A stretch of 64,000 nucleotides of DNA from Helicobacter pylori (lineage in GTDB: Bacteria; Campylobacterota; Campylobacteria; Campylobacterales; Helicobacteraceae): positions 1,426,001 to 1,490,000 of the forward strand of contig NZ_LT635477.1 of the NCBI RefSeq assembly GCF_900120335.1, written 5' to 3'. Positions 19,005-28,108 of this stretch are shown here, piece after piece; the first letter of the stretch is position 1; each line of letters starts with the position of its first letter. A model generated the notes under the pieces. The model ran no database searches. It had not been told where the DNA came from and worked only from the letters and a program-made list of their open reading frames with translations. The translations under genes and the position numbers were made by a program.

Positions 19005-19774
19005 GGATCAACCAATTTTTAGCCCATTACACCAAGCATTCCAGAAGAGAAGCTGAAAAATTGGTTTTAGAAGGGCGGGTGAAAATCAACCATGAGCATG
19101 CCAAACTCGCTAGCGTGGTTAAAGAAAACGACAAGGTGTTTTTAGACAAACGACTCATCAAGCCTTTAAAAAACAAAAAATTCAGCGTGCTAGTCTATCA
19201 TAAGTCAAAGGGCGAATTAGTGAGCAAAGCCGATCCCTTAAAACGGCGCGTGATTTATGAAAGCTTGGAGAAAAAATACGCCCATTTTGCGCCGGTGGGG
19301 CGTTTGGATTTTGCGAGCGAGGGGGTGCTACTCTTAAGCGATAGTAAGGCGGTGGTGAGCGCTTTAATGCATGCGAATTTAGAAAAAGAGTATCTTGTTA
19401 AAATTCAAGGCTTTGTTACACGAGAGATGGAAAACGCCATGCAAGAGGGCTTGAAATTAAAAAACGCTACTAAGGGAGCGCACCAAAAAACCCCCATTAA
19501 AAGCATGGAATTTGCCCCCTTTGTTGGTTATGAAATCATCAAAAACCATGCCAAACACTCTAAACTGAGAGTCATTATTAATGAGGGGAAAAATAGAGAA
19601 CTGAGGCGTTTTTTTGCGTTTTTTAACGCTGGGGTGTTGGATTTAAGGCGCGTTCGTTATGGTTTTGTGAATTTGAATGCCTTGCCGGTAGGGAAAATGC
19701 GTTTTTTAAACCGCCAAGAATACAACCAATTGCATGCGTTTATGGCTAATAGGGCTAATACTAAAGGGGATTAG
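19001..19774 (+). CDS. RsuA/RluB-family rRNA pseudouridine synthase
   Basis: A 257-residue pseudouridine synthase that isomerises a uridine in ribosomal RNA. The N-terminal S4 RNA-binding domain (RINQFLAHYTKHSRREAEKL) is followed by the catalytic GRLDFASEGVLLL with the essential Asp, and KNRELRRF near the end. The TTG start at 19001 overlaps the dnaE stop and has GGAGGG 7 bases upstream; the GTG at 18986 lies inside that ribosome binding site. Which rRNA position is modified cannot be told from sequence. Confidence 0.88.
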   Translation: MRINQFLAHYTKHSRREAEKLVLEGRVKINHEHAKLASVVKENDKVFLDKRLIKPLKNKKFSVLVYHKSKGELVSKADPLKRRVIYESLEKKYAHFAPVGRLDFASEGVLLLSDSKAVVSALMHANLEKEYLVKIQGFVTREMENAMQEGLKLKNATKGAHQKTPIKSMEFAPFVGYEIIKNHAKHSKLRVIINEGKNRELRRFFAFFNAGVLDLRRVRYGFVNLNALPVGKMRFLNRQEYNQLHAFMANRANTKGD

Positions 19775-19788
19775 CGCTTGAGTTATGC

Positions 19789-19794
19789 TATACT
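19789..19794 (+). promoter_or_regulatory. Extended -10 promoter of trxC
   Basis: TGCTATACT, an extended -10 element, ends 35 bases before the trxC ATG. AAGGAT is the ribosome binding site. Confidence 0.5.
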
Positions 19795-19829
19795 TCAGCG
19801 GTTGGGGGAAATAAAAAATAAGGATTATC

Positions 19830-20144
19830 ATGTTAGAAGTGATTAACGGAAAGAATTACGCAGAAAAAACCGCTCATCAAGCGGTAGTGGTTAATGTGGG
19901 GGCGAGTTGGTGCCCGGATTGCAGGAAGATTGAGCCGATCATGGAAAATTTAGCCAAAACCTACAAAGGCAAGGTGGAATTTTTTAAGGTTTCTTTTGAT
20001 GAAAGCCAGGATCTCAAAGAGAGCTTAGGCATCCGCAAGATCCCTACTTTGATTTTTTACAAAAACGCCAAAGAAGTGGGTGAAAGGCTTGTAGAACCTA
20101 GCTCTCAAAAACCGATTGAAGACGCCTTAAAAGCATTATTATAA
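19830..20144 (+). CDS. trxC: Thioredoxin 2
   Basis: A 104-residue thioredoxin. The active site is WCPDC rather than the usual WCGPC, and the cis-Pro loop is IRKIPTLIFYK. It lacks the N-terminal zinc domain of enterobacterial TrxC, so the symbol follows H. pylori usage (Trx2, recalled as HP1458). It serves as a cytoplasmic disulfide reductase, for example toward peroxiredoxins. It has its own extended -10 promoter. Confidence 0.88.
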   Translation: MLEVINGKNYAEKTAHQAVVVNVGASWCPDCRKIEPIMENLAKTYKGKVEFFKVSFDESQDLKESLGIRKIPTLIFYKNAKEVGERLVEPSSQKPIEDALKALL

Positions 20145-20503
20145 AGGGCGTTAAAGAGTCTTATTGTTAAAATAAGAGCTTGTAAAAATCTTTTTTAGCC
20201 CCTTTTTTGATAGGGGGCTAACTGCAAATAGCTTTTATATTACTTCTTTATCTCAAAAAATCGTTTTTATCGTTTTTAAATAAGGTGTTTGTTAAAAAAG
20301 TTTCTTTAATTAAGCTAAAAATGAGCGGATTTGTGGTATTAATGCTTACAGTGTGAAATTTGTAGGGCTAAAACTTGTAAAATGTGAAAAAAAAGACACA
20401 TAAAATGCTAAAATCCGCAAAAACACTGTGTGTTTAGATTAGAAGTTTAAAATTAGGAACGGAAGTATCTGTTTTAAATTTTGAATAGGGAGTTTCTATC
20501 ATT
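20145..20503. other. Non-coding gap with two hairpins before the Lpp20 cluster
   Basis: No gene is seen here. Two inverted repeats stand out. TCTTATT/AATAAGA (20159-20177, 5-base loop) comes right after trxC. TTAGCCCC/GGGGCTAA (20195-20221) is a strong GC stem, but no T run follows, so it is not a classic terminator. The rest is A+T-rich upstream DNA of the lipoprotein cluster; no convincing -10 box was found. Confidence 0.5.
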
Positions 20504-21136
20504 ATGGTATTGAAAACAAAATTAAAAATTATAAGCTCGGTGATTTTGAGTACTTTATTGTGGGTGGGTTGCTCAAGCGAAATGGCAACTTATCAAAATG
20601 TGAATGATGCCACTAAAAATACGACTGCAAGTATCAATAGCACGGATTTATTGCTAACCGCTAACGCCATGTTAGATTCCATGTTTAGCGACCCTAATTT
20701 TGAGCAACTCAAGGGCAAGCATTTGATTGAAGTTTCAGATGTGATTAACGACACCACTCAGCCCAATTTGGACATGAATCTTTTGACGACCGAAATCGCG
20801 CGGCAGTTGCGGTTGCGATCTAATGGGAGGTTCAATATCACAAGGGCGAGTGGAGGGAGTGGTATTGAAGCAGACAGCAGAATGGTGAAACAGCGCGAAA
20901 AAGAACGAGAGAGCGAAGAGTATAATCAAGACACCACTGTAGAAAAAGGCACTTTAAAAGCCGCTGATTTATCTTTAAGTGGTAAAGTATCCAGTATCGC
21001 AGCCTCTATTAGTAGTTCTAGGCAACGCTTAGACTACGACTTCACCCTAAGCCTTACCAATAGGAAAACGGGTGAAGAGGTATGGAGCGATGTTAAGCCT
21101 ATTGTGAAAAATGCTAGCAATAAGCGTATGTTTTAA
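20504..21136 (+). CDS. LpoB-like lipoprotein
   Basis: A 210-residue lipoprotein with lipobox LWVGC (Cys23). After a short linker come a SNGRFN..R core and a C-terminal LDYDFTLSLTNRKTGEEVWSD strand set, which match the LpoB-type penicillin-binding protein activator/CsgG-like fold (LpoB acts on PBP1b in enterobacteria). It is the first gene of the Lpp20 cluster, 23 bases before lpp20. An activator role in cell-wall synthesis is only a family-based guess here. Confidence 0.7.
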   Translation: MVLKTKLKIISSVILSTLLWVGCSSEMATYQNVNDATKNTTASINSTDLLLTANAMLDSMFSDPNFEQLKGKHLIEVSDVINDTTQPNLDMNLLTTEIARQLRLRSNGRFNITRASGGSGIEADSRMVKQREKERESEEYNQDTTVEKGTLKAADLSLSGKVSSIAASISSSRQRLDYDFTLSLTNRKTGEEVWSDVKPIVKNASNKRMF

Positions 21137-21159
21137 ATTTATATTTGAAAGGATGAGCG

Positions 21160-21687
21160 ATGAAAAATCAAGTTAAAAAAATTTTAGGGATGAGTGTGAT
21201 AGCAGCGATGGTGATCGTAGGTTGTAGCCATGCCCCAAAATCAGGTATCAGTAAAAGCAATAAGGCATACAAAGAAGCGACTAAAGGTGCTCCTGATTGG
21301 GTTGTAGGGGATTTGGAAAAAGTGGCGAAGTATGAAAAATATTCAGGGGTCTTTTTAGGAAGGGCTGAAGATTTGATCACCAATAACGATGTGGATTATT
21401 CTACGAATCAGGCTACAGCGAAAGCCAGGGCTAATTTAGCGGCGAATCTAAAATCCACTTTACAAAAAGATTTGGAAAATGAAAAAACCAGAACGGTAGA
21501 CGCTTCTGGTAAAAGGTCCATCAGCGGCACTGATACTGAAAAAATTTCTCAATTAGTGGATAAGGAATTGATCGCTTCTAAAATGCTCGCCCGCTATGTC
21601 GGTAAAGATAGGGTTTTTGTTTTAGTGGGCTTGGATAAGCAAATTGTGGATAAAGTGCGCGAAGAGTTAGGCATGGTTAAAAAGTAG
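21160..21687 (+). CDS. lpp20: Lipoprotein Lpp20
   Basis: A 175-residue outer-membrane lipoprotein with lipobox VIVGC (Cys22). It is a well-known surface antigen of H. pylori, also found in vesicles. The LPP20 domain ([28 protein letters not shown], then a helical R.NL...LKSTL stretch) is complete. AAGGA lies 7 bases before the ATG. The two genes behind it carry related domains, so this looks like a small duplicated family in one operon. Confidence 0.93.
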   Translation: MKNQVKKILGMSVIAAMVIVGCSHAPKSGISKSNKAYKEATKGAPDWVVGDLEKVAKYEKYSGVFLGRAEDLITNNDVDYSTNQATAKARANLAANLKSTLQKDLENEKTRTVDASGKRSISGTDTEKISQLVDKELIASKMLARYVGKDRVFVLVGLDKQIVDKVREELGMVKK

Positions 21688-21694
21688 GGTTTTA

Positions 21695-22036
21695 ATGAAA
21701 CGCCTTGCTGTCGCGCTTATTTTGGTGTTGGGGGTTGTGTGGGGGAAATCCTTGCCTAAGTGGGCAAAAGATTGCTCAAAAGAGATGCGGATTGAAAAGA
21801 CCCAAACCAAAGACGAAAAAATTTTAGTGTGTGGGATGAGCGATGTATTGCTTTCAGATATGGATTATAGCTTGTCCTCAGCCAGACAAAACGCCTTAGA
21901 GAAAGTGATGGAAGCTTTCAAGGGGGATAAAATAGAGATTAAGGCTAGTGAGCTAAAGGCCACTTTTATTGATACGGATAAAGTTTATGTGCTTTTAAGG
22001 ATTACTAAGAAGCATGTCGCTTTAATGAATGAGTGA
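21695..22036 (+). CDS. Small secreted Lpp20-cluster protein
   Basis: A 113-residue protein with a signal peptide (residues 1-17, ending VVWGK). The mature part (LPKWAKDC ... VCGMSDVLLSDMDYSLSSARQNALEKVMEAF) aligns in pattern with the LPP20 domain: W near the start, a GxS/GxA strand, then an A-rich helix. Two Cys residues could form a disulfide. It follows lpp20 by 7 bases. Function unknown. Confidence 0.7.
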   Translation: MKRLAVALILVLGVVWGKSLPKWAKDCSKEMRIEKTQTKDEKILVCGMSDVLLSDMDYSLSSARQNALEKVMEAFKGDKIEIKASELKATFIDTDKVYVLLRITKKHVALMNE

Positions 22037-22045
22037 GGATTGATA

Positions 22046-22957
22046 ATGAAAAAGATTATTCTTGCATGCCTTGTGGCTTTTGTGGGTGCCAATTTAAGCG
22101 CAGAGCCTAAGTGGTATAGCAAGGCCTATAACAAAACAAACACCCAAAAAGGCTATCTTTATGGGAGTGGTTCAGCCACTTCTAAAGAGGCTTCTAAACA
22201 AAAAGCGTTAGCGGATTTAGTGGCGTCTATTAGCGTGGTGGTCAATTCACAAATCCATATTCAAAAAAGTCGTGTGGATAATAAGTTAAAATCCAGCGAT
22301 TCACAAACGATCAACTTAAAAACCGATGACTTGGAATTGAATAATGTAGAAATTGTCAATCAAGAAGCACAAAAAGGGATCTACTACACCAGAGTAAGGA
22401 TTAACCAAAACTTGTTTTTGCAAGGTTTAAGGGATAAGTATAACGCTCTTTATGGGCAGTTTTCCACCTTAATGCCTAAGGTTTGTAAAGGGGTTTTTTT
22501 ACAGCAATCTAAGAGCATGGGGGATTTATTGGCTAAAGCGGCGCCTATGGAAAGGATTTTAAAAGCGTATTCTGTCCCGGTGAGTTCTCTAGAAAATTAT
22601 GAAAAAATCTACTATCAAAACGCTTTCAAACCTAAAGTGCGAATCGCTTTTGATGATAACAGCGACGCAGAGATTAAAAACGCTCTCATGAGCGCTTACG
22701 CCAGAGTGCTAACCCCTAGCGATGAAGAAAAGCTCTATCAAATCAAAAATGAAGTTTTCACAGACAGTGCTAATGGCATCACACGCATTAGAGTGGTTGT
22801 TAGCGCGAGCGATTGTCAAGGCACGCCCGTATTGAATAGAAGCCTTGAAGTGGATGAAAAGAATAAGAATTTTGCTATCACGCGCTTGCAATCTTTGCTT
22901 TATAAAGAATTGAAAGATTACGCTAATAAAGAAGGGCAGGGCAATACGGGGCTATAA
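22046..22957 (+). CDS. Secreted Lpp20-like three-domain protein
   Basis: A 303-residue secreted protein with signal peptide MKKIILACLVAFVGANLSA. The first domain (PKWYSKAYNKTNTQKGYLYGSGSATSKEASKQKAL) repeats the LPP20 pattern. The rest is of unknown fold, with two Cys (CKG, DCQG). Start 22046 is chosen because GAGGA lies just upstream; a TTG at 22040 only adds two residues. It corresponds to what I recall as HP1454, a secreted protein of unknown role. It is the last gene of the cluster. Confidence 0.75.
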   Translation: MKKIILACLVAFVGANLSAEPKWYSKAYNKTNTQKGYLYGSGSATSKEASKQKALADLVASISVVVNSQIHIQKSRVDNKLKSSDSQTINLKTDDLELNNVEIVNQEAQKGIYYTRVRINQNLFLQGLRDKYNALYGQFSTLMPKVCKGVFLQQSKSMGDLLAKAAPMERILKAYSVPVSSLENYEKIYYQNAFKPKVRIAFDDNSDAEIKNALMSAYARVLTPSDEEKLYQIKNEVFTDSANGITRIRVVVSASDCQGTPVLNRSLEVDEKNKNFAITRLQSLLYKELKDYANKEGQGNTGL

Positions 22958-23520
22958 GCAAGGTATTAATCTTGCTTTATGCTTATTCATTCAGTTTTGT
23001 AGCATTATTATTTTGTTTAGCGTGGCGTTTTTGCACCTATTAAAATAATCCCCTAAAAGTTCATGGCTTTTGTTCTCGCCAAATAAACTAAAACGTTATT
23101 CAATGCTCTTTATCCCACAAACTCATCTAAACCACACCCACTAAAAACTAAAATCTTTTTTAAGAGCCAACGCAAGCGAGCTTATTTGAAAAAACCAAAT
23201 GACTTTGGGCGTTCAAATCCTCAAACCCCCTAGCTCACTTATTTGTCCCAAATCTAACGAACATTTTTAAAAGCTAACGCATTTTTAAACCAAACGACCG
23301 CCTAAAAAAGGGCGTTTCAATACGAAAGGAAAAAGAAAACAGGGAACAAACAAACGAGATGCAAAAAAGCTTCAACGAGCTTAAAGAAATCACGCAAGCG
23401 ATACAAGAACAAAAAGAGCGAACACTAACGCTCGCTCGCAAAACAGCGTTAAACCGCCTGCAAAAGAGCCTAAAAAGAGCGTTTTGGAGCCAATAGGGAG
23501 TTGAAGCCAATTTTTAACCC
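22958..23520. other. Non-coding spacer with a possible gene remnant
   Basis: 563 bases with no convincing intact gene between the Lpp20 cluster and homD. The right part holds a plus-strand reading frame from 23278 to 23494, entered through a stop and with no good start. From an ATG at 23359 it codes for a 45-residue, Lys/Gln-rich helical peptide (MQKSFNELKEI...). It looks like the degraded end of a larger coiled-coil protein. The origin is not recognised. Confidence 0.45.
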
Positions 23521-25755
23521 CTAAAAAATCCACCCGTAATTAAAAAACACTTTAAAATGACTGCCCCCTTCATTGAGGGTGATAGAATTGGTATAAGCGC
23601 CATCGCTAGAAACGATCCTAGATTTCAATTGGACTAAAGGAACGCTAATGCCTATAGAATATTTAGAATGCTTGTAGCGGTAATTCAACCCACCGGTCAC
23701 ATTTAAATTACCGCTCCCTTTGTATTGGTTCAGCAAATAATAGCTATTGTATAAGCCCCTTAACCCCCCAAACACCCCAAGAGAGGAAGTGAAAACCCTC
23801 TTGGTTAGATTGTTTTTAGGGTTCTTTTCGTTAGTGTAATTGGTGATGAAATCAAACAGCACATCCATTCCCACACCATAGCTTAATTGCTGGATTTTTT
23901 CGTTATTGGCTTGAGCGTAGTTGTATTTGATGATGCCATAAGAAGACAACCCTAGATAATCATTAAAATATTTTTGATAGCCCATTTTAAGATTAACGCC
24001 CAATAAGGGGGCTCCAAAGGGCCGTGAGGTTTTTGAAGTGCGATAGGTGGTAGCGCTAGATTTAGAAGATGAAAGGCTTTGACTGATCGCGCTAAGCATG
24101 GTGGTCGCAAAGTCTTGCGTGTTCAAGCTGGCGTTTAAATAGTTGGTTTGGCTGCTCAAATTAGTAAAATCCACCGGTAGGGCGTTTTGATCAATGAGTT
24201 GTTGCCAAACAGCGCTGGTAACGCCTATAAGCCCGGCGGGGACTTGAGAGCAATCGGTATAGATGGAATTAGGATAGCTGCCCGCTGTATAGGGCTTATC
24301 TTTAAAACGAGAACACACATCATAGGTAGAACCATCGGTGTCTCGCACTTCATGCCCGTTCTCAAACACTTGCACTTCTTTCCCATCCACTTGCTCTATC
24401 CTCCCGCCCTGACAGCGCTCTTCTGGCCTATTGTTTTCTTCGCACATGCGCACTCTTTGATAAGTCATGTTCCCGTTATGCGTATAGCCTAAAGTATGCC
24501 CGTATTCATGGATGATGTCTCTTAATTGCATGATGGCGACTTTATTCAAATCTTTGCCAAACAGTATTTCAGGATCCAAGAAAGGGGACAATATCCCTAA
24601 AGCGCCAAAATTGGTGCCATCATCGCCTGGGCCATTCGGGCCACCATATTGAGACCCTAACCCTAAATCCCCTCCTCTTGTGGGCAAGAGATTCACATAA
24701 ATATTATTAGCGACTCTATAGCTATAGATAACATCTTGCGGCGTCAATATCACTGAGCCTGTTTGCCCGTTTTCTATATTGTATTCATCTCCTTTATTTT
24801 TAGCGATCAATTTAGGATCAACAAGCCCATCGTTGTAAGGATTCACGCATGTAAGGTAATCAGAATAACATGGCGCTGAAAGGTTGTTGTCGCTAAATTG
24901 GAAAGGAGCGTTTAAGACGGCGTCTTCCCAAGATTTAGAATCAAACACCGCCATCATGTTCAGCATTAAATTGGTCAAATTTTTAGCGTCTTGAGAGGTG
25001 AAAGGCGGCACTTTAGCCACGCAATTTTCTTGATTTTCGTATGGAGGGCATGGGGGTTTAGAGCCACTGCCGTTACCGCTAGAAAATTGGTTGTAATTGA
25101 TATAAGTCATTTGAAGATTGGTTGTAACCCTACTGAGCTTATCAAACAGATTCTGCGTGCTGGCATCAGAAAATCGTGTGGTGTTGGTTTGGAGTTGCTG
25201 GAAGCCATCAGCGTTAAGTTGCGGATCGTTAAACAAGCTTGCAGGCAGAATGATTTGAGATTGTTTAGGGATAGTCTCTATCACGCCCAAACTGACTACA
25301 TTGCCTTGATCGTCCGTGTAACTCAGCTCAATGTTGTTCAAGTTATAAGGCAGGAAGTTTTGTATCATAATCAAGCTGTTATTACCATAGCCTGCTTCCT
25401 CAGCGCTTTCTTGGTTATAAGCGGTTACATACACAGGGGTTGAAGAGTAAAAGGTTAAGTTGGTGATATTATCCTCTGCAAACAACTCAGTCGCATTCTT
25501 TAAAATGGTGCTTTGGGAGATGTAGTATTTCCCATAGGTGCTTTGAGGGGTAATGGGTTTTGGTTTGGGTTTAGGTTTGGGTTTTTCTTGAGTGGTGGCG
25601 ATGGTTTGTTCTTGAGTTTGTGTGCCTTGTAATAGCCCGGTTTCAAACCCGGCTTCTATGAAAAAGCCGTCTTTTTGGTGTTTTTGAAAGGCTTCCATAG
25701 CGGTGAATGAGCTGATTAGGGACAAACAAATCGTTTTACTGGCGAGTTTTAACAT
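23521..25755 (-). CDS. homD: Hom-family outer-membrane protein HomD
   Basis: A 744-residue outer-membrane protein. It has a signal peptide (to about residue 20), a KPKPKPKPKP linker near 55-65 (DNA repeat at about 25558-25585) and a long surface region with paired Cys. The C-terminal barrel part is shared by H. pylori OMPs and ends FKVFFNYGWIF. Residues 416-426 read HEYGHTLGYTH, an exact HExxHxxGxxH zinc-protease signature, placed in the large passenger region. The Hom assignment rests on length, location (recalled as HP1453) and the C-terminal module. Whether the zinc site is active is unknown. AAGGAG precedes the ATG. Confidence 0.82.
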   Translation of the reverse strand: MLKLASKTICLSLISSFTAMEAFQKHQKDGFFIEAGFETGLLQGTQTQEQTIATTQEKPKPKPKPKPITPQSTYGKYYISQSTILKNATELFAEDNITNLTFYSSTPVYVTAYNQESAEEAGYGNNSLIMIQNFLPYNLNNIELSYTDDQGNVVSLGVIETIPKQSQIILPASLFNDPQLNADGFQQLQTNTTRFSDASTQNLFDKLSRVTTNLQMTYINYNQFSSGNGSGSKPPCPPYENQENCVAKVPPFTSQDAKNLTNLMLNMMAVFDSKSWEDAVLNAPFQFSDNNLSAPCYSDYLTCVNPYNDGLVDPKLIAKNKGDEYNIENGQTGSVILTPQDVIYSYRVANNIYVNLLPTRGGDLGLGSQYGGPNGPGDDGTNFGALGILSPFLDPEILFGKDLNKVAIMQLRDIIHEYGHTLGYTHNGNMTYQRVRMCEENNRPEERCQGGRIEQVDGKEVQVFENGHEVRDTDGSTYDVCSRFKDKPYTAGSYPNSIYTDCSQVPAGLIGVTSAVWQQLIDQNALPVDFTNLSSQTNYLNASLNTQDFATTMLSAISQSLSSSKSSATTYRTSKTSRPFGAPLLGVNLKMGYQKYFNDYLGLSSYGIIKYNYAQANNEKIQQLSYGVGMDVLFDFITNYTNEKNPKNNLTKRVFTSSLGVFGGLRGLYNSYYLLNQYKGSGNLNVTGGLNYRYKHSKYSIGISVPLVQLKSRIVSSDGAYTNSITLNEGGSHFKVFFNYGWIF

Positions 25756-25955
25756 GAAATCTCCTTAATGGTCTTTTTTAACATTTTTACTCAAAAGCAG
25801 TTGATAGTATGTATATATTTTAAACTAGCTTATTTTACCCCTTTTTGAAAAATGGCAGTATTGTTTTTGCAAATACGGATACTAAACGGCGCTAATGGGT
25901 AAAAAAGTCTTAAAAAGTAGCGCTAAAGGGGTTTTAATCCATGCTTTAAGCGATT

Positions 25956-27308
25956 TCATTTGCCTAAGCAAAATTCGCTGAACATGCTATCAAGCATCTG
26001 GCTGGTTTCATAAGGGCGGGTGAGCAAGTTCAAGTTTTCTATCGCGCTTAAAATATGATAAGAAAAAAGCTCTAAAGTGTCTAAATGGCTTTTAGCGTTT
26101 TGCAATTCAGTAATGGCGTTTTCTAGGGCGGTTGTTTGGGCTAGGGAAGTGAGCAAGAGCTTGTTTTGGGTGTCTAGTTTGGGGAAAAACCCACTGATTT
26201 TTTGGCTCAAATCTTTCAAGCAAGCCTTGGAATTTAGGGTGTTGGTCTCTAGGATAGAATAAGGGATTTTAAGATAAGATTTTAAAATTTCAAGCTCTAG
26301 TTTGGGGGCTAAATCGTTTTTATTCAAAACGACAATACAAGGCTTTTTGGCGCGATTAAGGGTGTCCATAAGGTTAAAATCTTCTTTTTCTAGGGGTTTA
26401 GAAAGATCAAACACGCCTAAAATAATGTCGCAATTTTCTAAACTTTTAAGGCTTTTTTCAATCCCTAAACGCTCTATTTCATCCGCGCTCTCTCTAATAC
26501 CAGCCGTATCAATCAAGCGCACCTTATGCCCTTTTAGTTCAATGACTTCTTCTATAGTGTCTCTTGTCGTGCCTTTAATATCGCTCACCAAAGCCCTTTC
26601 TTCTAAAAGCATGGCGTTTAACAGGGAGCTTTTACCGGCATTGGGTTTGCCAACAATGCTTAAGGCATGCCCCTTATTCCTTTGTTTTTGCGCGTTAGAA
26701 AAATCCAATAAATCCTTAAAAGAGGCGATTTGTCTTTCTAAATTAAAAGACACTTCCTTTAAAAAATCGCTAGGGATGTCTTCTTCGCTATAATCAATCA
26801 AAACTTCTGAGCTCGCCAAAAGCTTTAAAAGATTATTCCTGGCCTCTTCAATAAAAATTTTCAACTCCCCTTTAAGCTGCCTGGCTAGAGCGTTTAAAAC
26901 GCTTTCATCTTCACAAAGGATGAGCTGAACGCTCGCTTCAATCTCGCTCAAATCCATTTTATGGTTTAAAAAGGCTTTTTTGCTAAATTCCCCCGCTTTA
27001 GCGAGCCTAGATCCTAAATTCAAGCAAGCTTGTAAGATATTTTGCGCTAAAAGGGGGCTTCCATGGCATTGGATTTCGCACACATCTTCACCGGTGAAAC
27101 TATAGGGGGCTTTGAAATAAATCACTAACGCTTTGTCTAATAAAACGCCATTAGAAAAAATATCGCACACGTAAGCGTATCTGGGGGTGAAGTCTTGTTT
27201 TTGGGTGAGTTGTTTGAGAATGTTTAGGGCGTTATGGCCGCTGATTTTAATGATGCTAATCGCTCCCTTGCCTAAAGGGGTAGCGATAGCGGCGATGGTG
27301 TCATTCAT
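25956..27308 (-). CDS. mnmE: tRNA modification GTPase MnmE
   Basis: A 450-residue GTPase that, with MnmG, adds the cmnm5/nm5 group to wobble U34 of certain tRNAs. The N-terminal formyl-THF-binding domain starts MNDTIAAIATPLGKGA. The inserted G domain has GKPNAGKSS, DTAGI and NKND, and the protein ends in the catalytic C(L)GK motif (FCLGK). Start 27308 is chosen because it gives the family's N-terminus; a longer frame from 27341 only reads into jag. It overlaps the end of jag by 8 bases. Confidence 0.96.
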   Translation of the reverse strand: MNDTIAAIATPLGKGAISIIKISGHNALNILKQLTQKQDFTPRYAYVCDIFSNGVLLDKALVIYFKAPYSFTGEDVCEIQCHGSPLLAQNILQACLNLGSRLAKAGEFSKKAFLNHKMDLSEIEASVQLILCEDESVLNALARQLKGELKIFIEEARNNLLKLLASSEVLIDYSEEDIPSDFLKEVSFNLERQIASFKDLLDFSNAQKQRNKGHALSIVGKPNAGKSSLLNAMLLEERALVSDIKGTTRDTIEEVIELKGHKVRLIDTAGIRESADEIERLGIEKSLKSLENCDIILGVFDLSKPLEKEDFNLMDTLNRAKKPCIVVLNKNDLAPKLELEILKSYLKIPYSILETNTLNSKACLKDLSQKISGFFPKLDTQNKLLLTSLAQTTALENAITELQNAKSHLDTLELFSYHILSAIENLNLLTRPYETSQMLDSMFSEFCLGK

Positions 27309-28095
27309 TGTTAAAGTCGTTGATAACGATGTATTTTTCATCGTTTAAGTTGGTTTTGATAGAAACATACTTATTAGGGAACGCTTTTCGTAATTTCTTT
27401 AAAGCGATATAGGTTAAAACGCCATCAGGGGCTTTCATCTGCCCCTTACCCACTTCATGCACGGTCATGATCACGCTTTGGAGTTGCGCTTCCATAACCT
27501 TTTCTTGGTTTTGTAAAAAAGTGGAGATTTCTAAGCAGATGCTATAGCCATAAGCAGGGTGGATCCAGTTAAAGAGCAAGTAAGAAAGGGCTTTGTAACG
27601 ATAGCCTTTCTCGCCAATCAAAAGGGCGGAATCTTCGCCATCAATATCGATCAATAAAACCCCCGGTTCGTAAAGACTCACCTCCACTTTATTGATTTTA
27701 TAAGGCAAATGGGAGAATAAGTCTTTCAATTCTTGCTTAATTTCATGGAGTTTGTCTCCATTATGAGATTCTTCTTTAAGGTTTTTTTTAGGGGGTTTAG
27801 GGGTAATTCTTTCTTCTTGCGGTGTTTCTGTTTCTAAGTTTTGTTTTTTTTCTTCTGCACTTTGATGGATTCCTTTCGTGTCAATTTCTTTAACGCTCTC
27901 TTCTTTAACCTCCTTAACGCTTTCTTTAACGCTCGCTAAAATAATGGCTTCTTTTTTACCTATATTTAAAAAACCTTTAGAGGGCGTTTGAATGACTTCA
28001 TATTGCAAATTAATAATGGGGCAATTCAAGGCGATAGAAGCTTGAATGAGGGCTTCTTCTAAGGTTTTGGCTTTGATTTCAATAGGATTTTGCAT
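27301..28095 (-). CDS. jag: Jag/KhpB-like RNA-binding protein
   Basis: A 264-residue protein with an N-terminal Jag domain (IEIKAKTLEEALIQA...SKGFLNIGKKEAII). A long acidic/Lys linker (residues 70-125) is followed by a KH domain (LLIGEKGYRYKALSYLL) and an R3H-like end. Jag/KhpB proteins bind RNA and commonly sit behind yidC, as here. The ATG at 28095 follows an AGGA site; a TTG directly before it is less likely. Confidence 0.88.
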   Translation of the reverse strand: MQNPIEIKAKTLEEALIQASIALNCPIINLQYEVIQTPSKGFLNIGKKEAIILASVKESVKEVKEESVKEIDTKGIHQSAEEKKQNLETETPQEERITPKPPKKNLKEESHNGDKLHEIKQELKDLFSHLPYKINKVEVSLYEPGVLLIDIDGEDSALLIGEKGYRYKALSYLLFNWIHPAYGYSICLEISTFLQNQEKVMEAQLQSVIMTVHEVGKGQMKAPDGVLTYIALKKLRKAFPNKYVSIKTNLNDEKYIVINDFNNE

Positions 28096-28108
28096 CAATT
28101 TTCCTTTA

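Noticed and set aside
20195-20221. Strong GC hairpin as terminator of trxC
   Set aside because: No T run follows on either strand, so it is recorded as a hairpin only.
24187-25443. Two plus-strand open frames (about 100 and 150 codons) opposite homD
   Set aside because: Shadows of the homD coding frame, with no ribosome binding site and no family-like sequence.
25558-25585. Repeat in homD as a switch
   Set aside because: It codes for a KP-rich linker in units of six bases, so length changes would stay in frame.
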